A stretch of 10,188 nt of DNA from an uncultured Subdoligranulum sp. (GTDB lineage Bacteria > Bacillota > Clostridia > Oscillospirales > Ruminococcaceae), in NCBI GenBank assembly GCA_904374465.1, contig CAJFFY010000052.1, positions 1 to 10,188 on the forward strand. The letters are read 5' to 3'. The notes under the pieces were generated by a model that made no database searches, was not told the origin of the DNA, and saw only the letters and a list, made by a program, of their open reading frames with translations. Position 1 is the stretch's first letter. Every line of letters starts with the position of its first letter. Below, piece by piece: positions 1 through 6,965 of the stretch. The position numbers and the translations under genes are program-made.

Positions 1-130
1 TTTCTTCATTTTCATAGCTGGCTAAAGCAGATTTTGAAATGCCGGTCTTTTCCGCCAGTTCTTCCAGCTTCAAGCCCTTTTCCACCCGTAAATCTTTCAA
101 GCGTTCTTGTAAAGAAACATGGTCTTTCAT
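1..130 (-). CDS. Xre-family helix-turn-helix regulator, N-terminal part only
   Basis: The minus strand from position 130 encodes about 43 residues beginning MKDHVSLQERLKDLRVEKG and continuing through LKLEELAEKTGISKSALASYENEE before the window ends. This is the N-terminal half of an HTH_3/Xre DNA-binding domain: helix 1 (QERLKDLRVEKG), helix 2 (ELAEKTG) and recognition helix 3 (SKSALASYE). The ATG is preceded by GGGAAGGGAG at normal distance. The gene is distinctly AT-richer than the ABC operon beside it. Regulators of this type are common in integrative elements and phages of Firmicutes, so it may mark the edge of a mobile element (inference). The C-terminal part and any effector domain are outside the window. 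Confidence 0.85.
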   Translation of the reverse strand, partial: MKDHVSLQERLKDLRVEKGLKLEELAEKTGISKSALASYENEE

Positions 131-173
131 AGGTTTGCCACTCCCTTCCCATGTGGTTTTCGAGCATATATAA

Positions 174-359
174 TCATTGTTGATTGGCGACTTCCTGCGG
201 GCCGGAGATGCGGGGCGTCAGCCCGTCCGGCTTGTAGCTGCGGTTATAATACAGATTCACCAGGATGCCCAGCAGCGCCCACACCAGGGTGAGGCTCAGC
301 GCCAGCCGGGCACTGGACCGCCGCCAGATTTTTTTCAGTTCCCATCCATACAACGTCAC
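174..359 (-). pseudogene. Truncated ABC-2 type permease, N-terminal 61 residues
   Basis: GTG start at 359 with an excellent AGGAGG site 8 nt upstream, 15 nt after the stop of the full permease. The product starts MTLYGWELKKIWRR and has one hydrophobic segment (residues about 18-38), then stops after 61 residues. It aligns with the first 60 residues of the neighbouring 402-aa permease (MTLFGWELIKILKRR), sharing the M-T-L-x-G-W-E-L-x-K-I pattern. It is therefore the beginning of a paralogous second permease whose other five or so helices are missing. The stop TGA lies in an AT-rich stretch just before the lower-GC Xre gene, which suggests the 3' part was removed by insertion or deletion. A natural micro-protein is possible but less likely. 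Confidence 0.75.
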
Positions 360-374
360 GGCAAAGACCTCCTT

Positions 375-1583
375 TCACCGCACCTGCCGCCGCACGTACC
401 ACCGCCCGGCCAGGGGCAGCAGCACCACCAGGTAGAGGGGCTGGACGGCCAGACGGTACCAGGGAGCGGGCAGGGCCGGGCCGCCGGGCAGGGCCAGCAG
501 CCGGTTGTCGAAAAATTCCTGCAGGCCGCTCAGGAAGGGCAGGGACTGGCTCAGGGGTTCCAGCGGACCGCCCAGCATGCCGGCTTCCACCAGCGCCCGC
601 AGAAAGACCAGCAGGGCGAACAGCACCAGCAGCACCGGGAACTCGCTGTCCAGCCGGGCGGACAGCGCCGCCGTGATGGCCACCCCCGCCAGGCAGGACA
701 CCAGCCCGCCCAGCAGCAGCCAGGCCTCGGCCTGGCCGTAGCTCAGGGGCAGCACGCAGTCCGGCGCGGTGATCTGCAGCGAGGCCGAAAGCCCCCGGGC
801 GCCGAACAGCGCCAGCTGCACGGCCACAAACACCCCGGTGCACACCGCAAAGGCGCCCCCGGCAAAGACCAGGGCGGCGGCCAGCTTGGCGGCGGCCAGC
901 CGCCCGCGGCCGTGGCGGGCACAGTGGCTGACGGTGTACACCCGGGTGTGCACCTCGCCGCAGAAGACCGGTGCCACCGCCGCGCAGAGCAGCAGCCCCA
1001 CCAGAAAGATCACGTTGCCCAGCTGGACGATCTCGGCCTCGTGGCCGTCCACCCAGTCGTAGACAAAGGGGATGCTCACCCGGTCGTTCAGCACCCGCAG
1101 AGCGGCCTGCCGGTCGGCGGGGGCGGCGTCGATCATCGCCGCCACATGGCGGGCCCGCAGGGTGTACAGCTGTGCCAGGGCATCGTCGTCCAGGGCGGTG
1201 CTCTGTGCGGGCCAGTTTGCCCAGGAAATCTCCCCCGCCTCGGTGAAGACCCGGGCCGCCATATACAGTATGTCCCCCGCCACATAGGCGTCGGCGCCAT
1301 CCAGGTCCCTCGCCGGCTGCTGCAGCACGGTGCGGCAGCGGTCCCGGGCGGCGCACAGCGTTTCGGCGGTCAGCGGGCCGTGCCAGGCTGCGGCATCGGC
1401 GGTGGCCTGTACACTGCGGGACCGGGCCTGCCAGGTGGGGGCGGCCACCTCCACCCCGAAGCTGTAGTTGGAAAAGCCCAGGAACAGGGCGGACCCCGCC
1501 GCCAGCACCAGGCTGACCGCCAGAATCACCCGGGTCATCCGGCGTTTCAGGATTTTTATCAGTTCCCACCCAAACAGCGTCAT
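375..1583 (-). CDS. ABC-2 type transporter permease
   Basis: 402-residue integral membrane protein, the membrane partner of the ATPase encoded just upstream. Its ATG overlaps the ATPase stop codon as ATGA, so translation is likely coupled; longer upstream starts in this frame would run through the ATPase gene and are rejected. A short cytoplasmic N-terminus (MTLFGWELIKILKRR) leads into helix 1 (about residues 19-37). A large, presumably extracytoplasmic loop of about 150 residues follows (Trp- and Ala-rich), and then about five more helices from residue 188 on (first NVIFLVGLLLCAAVAPVF). One helix, one big loop and a C-terminal membrane block is a common ABC-2 permease layout. The substrate cannot be read from the sequence. 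A truncated paralog follows it, so the original transporter was probably a heterodimer. Confidence 0.85.
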   Translation of the reverse strand: MTLFGWELIKILKRRMTRVILAVSLVLAAGSALFLGFSNYSFGVEVAAPTWQARSRSVQATADAAAWHGPLTAETLCAARDRCRTVLQQPARDLDGADAYVAGDILYMAARVFTEAGEISWANWPAQSTALDDDALAQLYTLRARHVAAMIDAAPADRQAALRVLNDRVSIPFVYDWVDGHEAEIVQLGNVIFLVGLLLCAAVAPVFCGEVHTRVYTVSHCARHGRGRLAAAKLAAALVFAGGAFAVCTGVFVAVQLALFGARGLSASLQITAPDCVLPLSYGQAEAWLLLGGLVSCLAGVAITAALSARLDSEFPVLLVLFALLVFLRALVEAGMLGGPLEPLSQSLPFLSGLQEFFDNRLLALPGGPALPAPWYRLAVQPLYLVVLLPLAGRWYVRRQVR

Positions 1584-2461
1584 GGTTTTTCCTCCTCGTC
1601 GGCAAAGTGCCACAGGTAGACGTCCTCCAGCGTGGGGTCGGCGGGGGTTGCCCCCGCGGGCGGGTCGGCGGTGATCAGCCGCAGCTCCACCGTCCCCTCC
1701 GGGCCGGTGTGGTGCAGGTTGGCCACCGTGTACACCCCTTCCAGCCGGGCGGCGGTGGCGGCGTCGGTGCGCAGCGTCCACACCTTGCCCCGGGCGGTGG
1801 CGGCCAGGGCGGACACAGTGCCCCGCTCCACAATGCGCCCGGCCTTCATCAGCAGGATCTCGTCGGCGATGGCCTCCACGTCGGAGACGATGTGGGTGGA
1901 CAGCAGCACGGTGCGCCCCTTGGCATAGTCGGCGATGAGGTTGCGGAACCGCACCCGTTCCCGGGGGTCCAGCCCCGCCGTGGGCTCGTCCAGAATGAGG
2001 ATCCGGGGGTCGTTGAGCATGGCCTGGGCGATGCCCAACCGCTGGCGCATGCCGCCGGAGTAGGCCCGCAGCTTCTTTTTGCCCGCGTCGGTCAGCCCCA
2101 CCTGGGCCAGCAGTTCCCCGGTGCGGCGGGCGGTCTCGGCCCGGGTCAGCCCCTTGAGCGCCGCAATGTACCGCAAAAATTCCGGCCCCGTAAAGTCGGG
2201 GTAGAACCCGAAATCCTGGGGCAGATACCCCAGCAGGGCCCGGTATTCCTCCCCCAGGCGGGCGATGTCCGCCCCGCCGTACCGCACGGTACCGGCGGTG
2301 GGTTCCAGAATGCCGCACAGCATCCGCATCAGGGTGGTCTTGCCGGCGCCGTTGGCCCCCAGCAGGCCGTAGACCCCCTCCCCCAGGGTCAGGGTCACCT
2401 CCTGCACGGCGGCGGTGTGTTGGTAGCGCTTGGTCAGTTGTTCGGTCTGCAATGCTTCCAT
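1580..2461 (-). CDS. ABC transporter ATP-binding protein
   Basis: 293-residue cytoplasmic ATPase energising the permease(s) downstream. All nucleotide-binding motifs are intact: Walker A GANGAGKTT (residues 35-43), Q-loop LPQDFGF (Q82), signature YSGGMRQR (134-141), Walker B ILILDEP (154-160) with catalytic Glu159, D-loop AGLDP (162-166) and H-loop STH (His190). The tail after about residue 215 is a typical small C-terminal domain of CcmA/ABC-2 exporter ATPases. The ATG at 2461 follows AAGGAGGAA, and the gap to the upstream membrane-protein gene is only 17 nt. The motif set fits ABC-2 exporters such as drug, bacteriocin or lipid exporters; no motif fixes the cargo. Confidence 0.93.
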   Translation of the reverse strand: MEALQTEQLTKRYQHTAAVQEVTLTLGEGVYGLLGANGAGKTTLMRMLCGILEPTAGTVRYGGADIARLGEEYRALLGYLPQDFGFYPDFTGPEFLRYIAALKGLTRAETARRTGELLAQVGLTDAGKKKLRAYSGGMRQRLGIAQAMLNDPRILILDEPTAGLDPRERVRFRNLIADYAKGRTVLLSTHIVSDVEAIADEILLMKAGRIVERGTVSALAATARGKVWTLRTDAATAARLEGVYTVANLHHTGPEGTVELRLITADPPAGATPADPTLEDVYLWHFADEEEKP

Positions 2462-2478
2462 GGTGGTTTCCTCCTTGT

Positions 2479-3219
2479 TCACAGGGTGGCCCGCAGGCCG
2501 CCCCGGGTCAGCCGTCGGCTTTGCCAGACCAGCGCCAGCGCCGACACCGCCAGCGCCGCCGCCCACAGGGGGCGCACGTCTTGGCTGTACAGCCAGCCCT
2601 GCAGCCGGTCGGCGGGCAACAACACCGCCAGGGCGCTGATCCCCACCACCGCCAGGGCCACCCGGCCGAAGGCGGCGGGCTTCAGCCGGCGCAGCAGCGC
2701 CAGGCAGAGGGCGCTGACCACCGTGAAGGGGGTCAGGCAGTAGAGCAGCACCGCCCCCAGGTCGGCCCGGTGCACGGCGCTGCCCACCAGGGCCAGCACC
2801 GCCAGCAGCACCCCGTCGCAGGCGCCGAAAATCAGCAGCCGGGCGGCGGTGACCTTGGGCAGGCTGTACCGGGTGACCAGTTCCAGCTCCACCATGCCCT
2901 GGTGGTAAACCCGGGCCAGGTCCTGGACGTTGGCCACCAGCAGCAGCGGGGCCGCGGCGGCGCACAGGGCGTACCGTCGCAGCGGCAGGCCGGTGGAGGC
3001 CACCAGCACCAGCAGCCCGGCCAGCAGGGCAAACTGCAGCGCCCACATCCGTTTGCGGATGAACCCCGCCTGCGTCCACACAAAGGCCCAGCCGGTGGGC
3101 CGGGGCGGCGGCAGGGTGCGCAGCAGCGCCACGGTGTCCGACGCATCGGACGGCGGGGGCGGCGGCGGGGCGTCCCGGCGCAGCAGGGCTGCCCAGTCGG
3201 GTTCAGCGGTGCGTTTCAT
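2479..3219 (-). CDS. Six-helix membrane protein, candidate anti-sigma partner
   Basis: 246 residues; the ATG overlaps the sigma-factor stop as ATGA, indicating translational coupling. The N-terminal 60 or so residues are hydrophilic and carry a six-proline run (residues about 19-24). About six hydrophobic helices follow: WALQFALLAGLLVLVAS, YALCAAAAPLLLVAN, LLIFGACDGVLLAVLALV, AVLLYCLTPFTVVSALCL, VALAVVGISALAVLL and WAAALAVSALALVW. No zinc-finger CxxC/HxxxC anti-sigma motif is present in the N-terminus. A cytoplasmic tail followed by a membrane block directly after an ECF sigma gene makes a membrane-bound anti-sigma role plausible, but this rests on position only. It could instead be an accessory subunit of the ABC transporter. 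I recognise no named family. Confidence 0.75.
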   Translation of the reverse strand: MKRTAEPDWAALLRRDAPPPPPPSDASDTVALLRTLPPPRPTGWAFVWTQAGFIRKRMWALQFALLAGLLVLVASTGLPLRRYALCAAAAPLLLVANVQDLARVYHQGMVELELVTRYSLPKVTAARLLIFGACDGVLLAVLALVGSAVHRADLGAVLLYCLTPFTVVSALCLALLRRLKPAAFGRVALAVVGISALAVLLPADRLQGWLYSQDVRPLWAAALAVSALALVWQSRRLTRGGLRATL

Positions 3220-3701
3220 GGCAGTTCCTCCTTCAGCAGTTCCCGCAGGCGGCGCTTGGCCCGCTGCAGGCGGTAGCGCACCACCGGTACGGTGGTGTGG
3301 GTGATGGCGGCGATTTCCGGCGCGGTGAACCCCCGGTCGTAGTAGAGCAGCAGGGCATCCCGCTGGGCAAAGGGCAGCGCCGCCAGGGCCGCCCGCACCA
3401 GCAGCGCGGTGTCGCTGTCGGGGGGTGGGGCGCCGGGGTCCCGCCGGGTTTCCGGCAGGTCCTCCAGGGCCAGGGGCTTTTTGCGCTTGCACCAGTCCTT
3501 GCACAGGTTGCCGGCGATGGTGTACAGATAGTTCAGTTCCCGCCCGGTGTGGACATACCGGTCCCGGTGCTGCCAGAACCGCAGGAAGGTGGTCTGGGTC
3601 AGGTCCCGGGCGACCTCCTGCCCGCCGGTATGCCGCCAGCAATAGCCGTAGATTGTATCGTAATGCGCCAGCACCAGCGCTTCCAGTTCGTCCTGCTGCA
3701 T
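3216..3701 (-). CDS. ECF-type sigma-70 family RNA polymerase sigma factor
   Basis: 161 residues. The N-terminal region 2 includes YDTIYGYCWRHTG and the conserved ARDLTQTTFLRFW segment (about residues 31-43). A short acidic, proline-rich linker follows, then region 4 (about 109-158) with LPFAQRDALLLYYDRGFTAPEIAA and a helix-turn-helix ending RYRLQRAKRRLRELL. There is no region 1 or 3, as in ECF factors. I use ATG 3701, which has GGTGGTGAAAGG upstream. The in-frame GTG at 3719 lacks a ribosome site and lies close to possible promoter sequence. It is first in the operon with the membrane protein and ABC genes, so it most likely drives its own operon in response to a cell-envelope signal (inference). 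Confidence 0.9.
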   Translation of the reverse strand: MQQDELEALVLAHYDTIYGYCWRHTGGQEVARDLTQTTFLRFWQHRDRYVHTGRELNYLYTIAGNLCKDWCKRKKPLALEDLPETRRDPGAPPPDSDTALLVRAALAALPFAQRDALLLYYDRGFTAPEIAAITHTTVPVVRYRLQRAKRRLRELLKEELP

Positions 3702-3765
3702 CCTTTCACCACCGTTCACTGTATATAACGAACCGCATCCCCCAAACGGAGGATCCCCGCCACAA

Positions 3766-3774
3766 ATTGTACCA
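3766..3774 (-). promoter_or_regulatory. Possible extended -10 promoter of the sigma-factor operon
   Basis: On the minus strand TGGTACAAT is a good extended -10 element (TGn plus a TATAAT-like hexamer), about 65 nt upstream of the sigma start. No convincing -35 lies at 16-18 bp, where the sequence is the TRAP terminator stem. The leader it would produce contains an ATCCTCC/GGGGGAT hairpin. A second AT-rich site (TTATATA, about 3721-3727) is an alternative. Confidence 0.35.
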
Positions 3775-3775
3775 C

Positions 3776-3802
3776 AAAAAAGCCCCCGCCGGGCAGGCGG
3801 GG
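3776..3802 (-). terminator. Intrinsic terminator of the TRAP transporter operon
   Basis: On the minus strand, CCCCGCC (3796-3802), loop TGCCC and GGCGGGG (3784-3790) form a 7-bp all-GC stem, followed by GC and six T residues (3776-3781). It lies 43 nt after the dctM stop codon. Confidence 0.85.
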
Positions 3803-3845
3803 ACTTGTGTTCGGAAAAGGCGCCCTTGGGGGGCGGCGGCCGCTT

Positions 3846-5147
3846 TTACAGCAGACCGGCCATCTGGGGCAGACCCAGGCTGATGAACGGCACGTAGGTC
3901 ACCAGCAGCAGGCCCACCAGAATGGCCACATAGTACATGAGCATATAAGGCATGACCTTGGACAGGCTGGTGCGGCCCACCTTGATGGCCACAAACAGCG
4001 TGTTGCCCACGGGCGGCGTGATGTTGCCGATGCACAGGTTGTACACCAGGATCAGGCCGAACTGGACGGGGTCCATGCCGAAGGTCTTGACGATGGGCAG
4101 GAACAGCGGGGTGAAGATGAGGATGGCGGGGGTCACGTCCATGAAGGTGCCGGCGATGAGCAGGATGATGTTCATGATCAGCAGGATGATGACGGGGTTG
4201 GTGGTGACGCCCAGCAGCACTTCCGAGATGGCCTGGGGGATCTGGGTGAAGGCCATGACCCAGCCCAGGATGTTGGACACGCCGATCAGAAAGACCACCA
4301 TGCCGCTCATCTTGGCGCTTTCCACCACGATGTTCCAGAAGGACTTGAGGGTGATGTTGCGGTAGCAGATGCCCAGGATCAGGGCGTAGACCACGGCGAT
4401 GGCGGAACCTTCGGTGGCGGTGAAGACACCACCCACGATGCCGCCGATAACCACGACAATCAGCGACAGGCTGGGCAGGGCGGCCAGGGTGGCACGGCCC
4501 AGATTTTTCCAGTCAAACTTGCCGGGGGTACCCTTGTAGCCCTTTTTCTTGGCGATGAGGATGGCCACCACCATGCAGGCCAGGGCCCAGATGATGCCCG
4601 GCACATAGCCGGCCAGGAAGAGGGCTGCCACCGAGGTGCCGCCCGCGGCCAGGGAGTAGGTGATCAGGGCGTTGGACGGGGGGATCAGCAGGCCGGACGG
4701 GGCGGAAGCGCCGTTGGTGGCGGCGCACAGGGCCTCGTCATAGCCCTGTTCCTTTTCGCCCTCCTCCACCATGCTGCCCACGGCAGCGGCGGCGGCGGAC
4801 GCAGAGCCCGAGATGGCGCCGAACAGGGCGTTGGCGCCCACGTTGGTGACCAGCAGGGCGCCGGGCAGCTTGCCCAGGATGGCCATGACAAAGTCCACCA
4901 GCCGTTTGGCGATGCCGCCCTGGTTCATCAGGTTACCGGCCAGGATAAAGAAGGGGATGGCCGTCAGGCTGAACTTGCTCATGCCCACAAAGATGCGCTG
5001 GGCGCCGGTGACCACCGACACGTCCAGGGGCACCGTCTGCAGAATGGCGATGAGCGAGGAGATGCCGATGGAATAGGAGATGGGCACGCCGACGATGAGA
5101 AGCACCGCCAGCACCGCCACAATGATGATCAACGATTGAATGGCCAT
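3846..5147 (-). CDS. dctM: TRAP transporter large permease subunit, DctM family
   Basis: 433 residues, the normal length for DctM, which forms the sodium-coupled channel of tripartite ATP-independent periplasmic transporters. Family features are clear: IPFFILAGNLMNQGGIAKRLVDF (about 63-85), FGAISGSASAAAAAVGSM, SGLLIPPSNALITYSLAAGGTSVAALFLAGYVPGI, and near the C-terminus the pattern GNITPPVGNTLFVA. There are about 12 hydrophobic segments. The ATG at 5147 has its GGAGG inside the end of dctQ, only 3 nt apart, so the two are probably translated together. A terminator follows. The symbol is the family name; the transported acid is unknown. Confidence 0.95.
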   Translation of the reverse strand: MAIQSLIIIVAVLAVLLIVGVPISYSIGISSLIAILQTVPLDVSVVTGAQRIFVGMSKFSLTAIPFFILAGNLMNQGGIAKRLVDFVMAILGKLPGALLVTNVGANALFGAISGSASAAAAAVGSMVEEGEKEQGYDEALCAATNGASAPSGLLIPPSNALITYSLAAGGTSVAALFLAGYVPGIIWALACMVVAILIAKKKGYKGTPGKFDWKNLGRATLAALPSLSLIVVVIGGIVGGVFTATEGSAIAVVYALILGICYRNITLKSFWNIVVESAKMSGMVVFLIGVSNILGWVMAFTQIPQAISEVLLGVTTNPVIILLIMNIILLIAGTFMDVTPAILIFTPLFLPIVKTFGMDPVQFGLILVYNLCIGNITPPVGNTLFVAIKVGRTSLSKVMPYMLMYYVAILVGLLLVTYVPFISLGLPQMAGLL

Positions 5148-5150
5148 CCC

Positions 5151-5639
5151 TTACGCCTCCTTTTCCTGCGGGGTGCTGCCCTTGCAGATGTCCGCAATGT
5201 TCAGCACGGTGTAGACCATATTCAGCACGCCGCACAGCGGCATAACCACGTAGAAGATGCCCACCTGCACCCCCAGAGAGGAGGTCATCTGGCCCATGGC
5301 CAGCTGGGTGATCTCGATGCCGCCGTACACCAGGATGATGGCCGAGAAGGCGAACGCCACCAGCTCACCCAGGATGTTGAGCAGCTTTTGCACCAGGGGG
5401 CTGCATTTTTCCACCAGGATGGGGATGTTCATGTGGCCCCGCTCCCCCGTCACCAGGGAGGCGCCCAGCAGGCTGGCCCAGGCAAACAGGTAGGAGACCA
5501 GCTCCTCCGACCAGGAGGAGGGGTTTTGCAGCACATAGCGGGTAAAGACCTGCCAGCAGGTCAGCACCACCATGGCGATAAAGCTGACGCCCGCCAGCAC
5601 ATTCAGGGCGTGGGTCAGCGCGTTCCGGACTGCTTTCAT
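5151..5639 (-). CDS. dctQ: TRAP transporter small permease subunit, DctQ family
   Basis: 162 residues with four predicted helices. The diagnostic segment WQVFTRYVLQNPSSWSEEL (residues 29-47) followed by VSYLFAWASLLGAS is the DctQ signature. Further helices are near residues 85-105 and 125-148. DctQ binds DctM and helps couple it to the substrate-binding protein. Start ATG 5639 has GGGAGGTG 7 nt upstream; the gap to the dctP stop is 16 nt. Order P-Q-M is the usual arrangement. Confidence 0.94.
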   Translation of the reverse strand: MKAVRNALTHALNVLAGVSFIAMVVLTCWQVFTRYVLQNPSSWSEELVSYLFAWASLLGASLVTGERGHMNIPILVEKCSPLVQKLLNILGELVAFAFSAIILVYGGIEITQLAMGQMTSSLGVQVGIFYVVMPLCGVLNMVYTVLNIADICKGSTPQEKEA

Positions 5640-5655
5640 ATGCGTTCACCTCCCG

Positions 5656-6687
5656 TTAGGATTCCGTGGACGGATACTGGGCGTTGTACGCCTGGATCGC
5701 GTCGTAGATGGGCTGCAGGTCGGGGTATTTCTGCAGCATTTCCTCGTGCATGGGGGCGCAGGCCTCCTGGAAGGGCTTGGTGTCGGGGTAGAGGAACTGC
5801 ACGCCCTGCTCGTTGGCGGCGCGGTCCTTGGCCGCCTCCACGGCGGTGGTCCATTCCTCCCGCTGGACCTGGTTGACCAGCTGGAAGCCCTCCTCAAAGA
5901 TGGCCCGCTCCTCGTCGCTGAGGCCGTCCAGGAAGGCCACATTGCCGATGAGGATGTCGGGGATCATCTGGTGCATGTCGTAGGAATAGTACTTGCAGAC
6001 GTCGCCGTGGCCGTTGTCGGTCAGGGCCAGCTCGTTGTTCTCGGCGCCGTCAATGATCTTGGACTGCAGGGCGGTGTAGACATCGCCGAAGCCCATGGGG
6101 GTGGCGGAACCGCCCAGCAGGTTCATCATCTGGATGTTGGTGGGGGACTGCTGCACACGGATCTTCAGCCCCTTCAGGTCCGCCGGGGTGTTGATGGGGG
6201 TGTTGACGGTGTAGAAGTTGCGGGTACCGGCATCCAGCCAGGTGACGGCCTCAAAACCGGCCTGCTTGGTGGAGGTGAAAATCGGTCCGGTGATGCTTTC
6301 GTCGTCCATGGCCGCATGGTAGGCCTCGCTGGAGGCGAACAGATACGGCAGGTTGAACAGGGTATAGTTGTCGCTGAAGGTTTCCAGCAGCGAGTTGGAC
6401 GCCACGCAGAAGTTGATGGCGCCGGTCTGGGTCAGCTGGACCATCTCGTTCTGGGAGCCCAGCAGTTCGCTGGGGAAGACCTCCACGTCGTACTTGTCCC
6501 CCAGCTTGCTCTCGATAAATTCCTCAAAGGCCACCAGGGCGATGTGGGTGGGGTGGTTGGTGGACTGGTTGTGGCCGATGCGGATGATCTGCCGGCCGTC
6601 CGATTCCGACGACCCGCAGCCGCCCAGTGCGCCCAGCAGCATCACCGATGCCGCCGCCAGTGCCGCGGTGCGAAGTTTCCATTTCAT
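5656..6687 (-). CDS. dctP: TRAP transporter substrate-binding lipoprotein, DctP family
   Basis: 343 residues. A lipoprotein signal peptide ends at LGGC (lipobox residues 21-24, Cys24 lipidated), fitting a Gram-positive surface-anchored binding protein. The mature part matches the DctP fold: IRIGHNQSTNHPTHIA at the start, VEVFPSELLGSQNEMVQ, NLPYLFAS, and the ligand region NTPADLKGLKIRV (Arg177, the arginine that normally salt-bridges the substrate carboxylate), then DVYTALQSKIIDGAENNE. The ATG at 6687 follows AGAAGGGCA. It is the first gene of dctPQM. The ligand is probably an organic or sugar acid; no flanking catabolic enzyme narrows it. The long structured leader suggests regulated transcription. 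Confidence 0.95.
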   Translation of the reverse strand: MKWKLRTAALAAASVMLLGALGGCGSSESDGRQIIRIGHNQSTNHPTHIALVAFEEFIESKLGDKYDVEVFPSELLGSQNEMVQLTQTGAINFCVASNSLLETFSDNYTLFNLPYLFASSEAYHAAMDDESITGPIFTSTKQAGFEAVTWLDAGTRNFYTVNTPINTPADLKGLKIRVQQSPTNIQMMNLLGGSATPMGFGDVYTALQSKIIDGAENNELALTDNGHGDVCKYYSYDMHQMIPDILIGNVAFLDGLSDEERAIFEEGFQLVNQVQREEWTTAVEAAKDRAANEQGVQFLYPDTKPFQEACAPMHEEMLQKYPDLQPIYDAIQAYNAQYPSTES

Positions 6688-6750
6688 AAGCGTTGCCCTT
6701 CTTTCTCCAATGCGTGTTATGGCCCGGTATTGCTACAGCCTCCTTCTGTG

Positions 6751-6777
6751 CTGCGGGGCCCGCCGCGGCGCCCGCAG
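6751..6777 (-). other. Strong hairpin in the dctP leader
   Basis: CTGCGGG (6771-6777 on the minus strand) pairs with CCCGCAG (6751-6757) around a GC-rich core that contains the self-complementary CGCCGCGGCG. It starts directly after the T-tract of the terminator at 6778-6802 and lies about 65 nt before the dctP start. It could compete with the terminator stem or act as a stability hairpin; its role is inferred only. Confidence 0.5.
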
Positions 6778-6802
6778 AAAAAGCCCGGCAAGGGGGCCGG
6801 AC
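6778..6802 (-). terminator. Intrinsic terminator inside the dctP leader, probable attenuator
   Basis: Minus strand: GTCCGGC (6796-6802) pairs with GCCGGGC (6783-6789), a 7-bp stem with one U-G pair and a CCCCTT loop. Five T residues follow at once (6778-6782). It lies about 90 nt upstream of the dctP start and downstream of the likely promoter, so it would end dctP transcription early unless overridden. The alternative is that it terminates read-through from the hydrolase gene and dctP starts further down, but no promoter is evident in the GC-rich 90 nt that remain. Confidence 0.6.
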
Positions 6803-6806
6803 TGGT

Positions 6807-6838
6807 GGACAGCGGCACCTTGCGGGTGACGTTTGTCC
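6807..6838 (-). other. Aptamer-like stem-loop at the start of the dctP leader
   Basis: Minus strand GGACA (6834-6838) pairs with TGTCC (6807-6811). Inside, after an asymmetric internal loop, CACC (6825-6828) pairs with GGTG (6816-6819) around CGCAA. This two-helix structure with an internal loop sits just before the attenuator-like terminator. It matches no riboswitch class I can recognise. Confidence 0.4.
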
Positions 6839-6842
6839 CAAC

Positions 6843-6884
6843 GATATAACAACACCTTAACACAAAATTCATACTTTTGTAAAG
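6843..6884 (-). promoter_or_regulatory. Likely promoter region of dctPQM
   Basis: The AT-rich island 6841-6900 contrasts with its GC-rich surroundings. On the minus strand it holds TTTACA (6879-6884), near-consensus for -35, and further down TGTTATATC with an extended -10-like TATATC (6843-6848). The two are not at standard spacing, so the exact promoter is uncertain. Initiation near 6836 would give a leader of about 150 nt. Confidence 0.35.
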
Positions 6885-6897
6885 CAGTAAAACGGCC

Positions 6898-6921
6898 AAA
6901 AAAGCCGCCCAATTTTTGGCG
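6898..6921 (-). terminator. Weak hairpin with T-tract downstream of the hydrolase gene
   Basis: Minus strand CGCC (6918-6921) pairs with GGCG (6906-6909) around AAAAATTG, followed by GC and six T residues (6898-6903). Flanking A and T runs can add A-U pairs. It starts 44 nt after the hydrolase stop. The stem is short, so termination may be incomplete. Confidence 0.35.
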
Positions 6922-6965
6922 TTTTGGCAAGCTTTTTCTGCCTCTTCAGGGGGGAGGTTCCCCTT

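Noticed and set aside
177..1619. Long plus-strand open frame of about 480 codons opposite the ABC permease
   Set aside because: Its translation is Gly/Gln/His/Arg-rich and low in complexity, as expected for the antisense of a GC-rich gene. It has no ribosome site and covers a well-supported permease.
3216..3719. Longer sigma factor starting at GTG 3719
   Set aside because: No ribosome site precedes it and it lies close to likely promoter sequence; ATG 3701 has a GGTGG/AAAGG leader and keeps the whole region 2.
3807..5876. Plus-strand frame of about 690 codons opposite dctM and dctQ
   Set aside because: Composition is dominated by His, Gln, Asp and Gly, and it is the complement of two strongly conserved TRAP genes; a shadow frame.
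6688..6840. dctP leader as a known riboswitch (guanidine, ZTP, fluoride, THF)
   Set aside because: None of the conserved core motifs of these classes that I know could be placed on the leader, so it is reported only as an unclassified structured leader.
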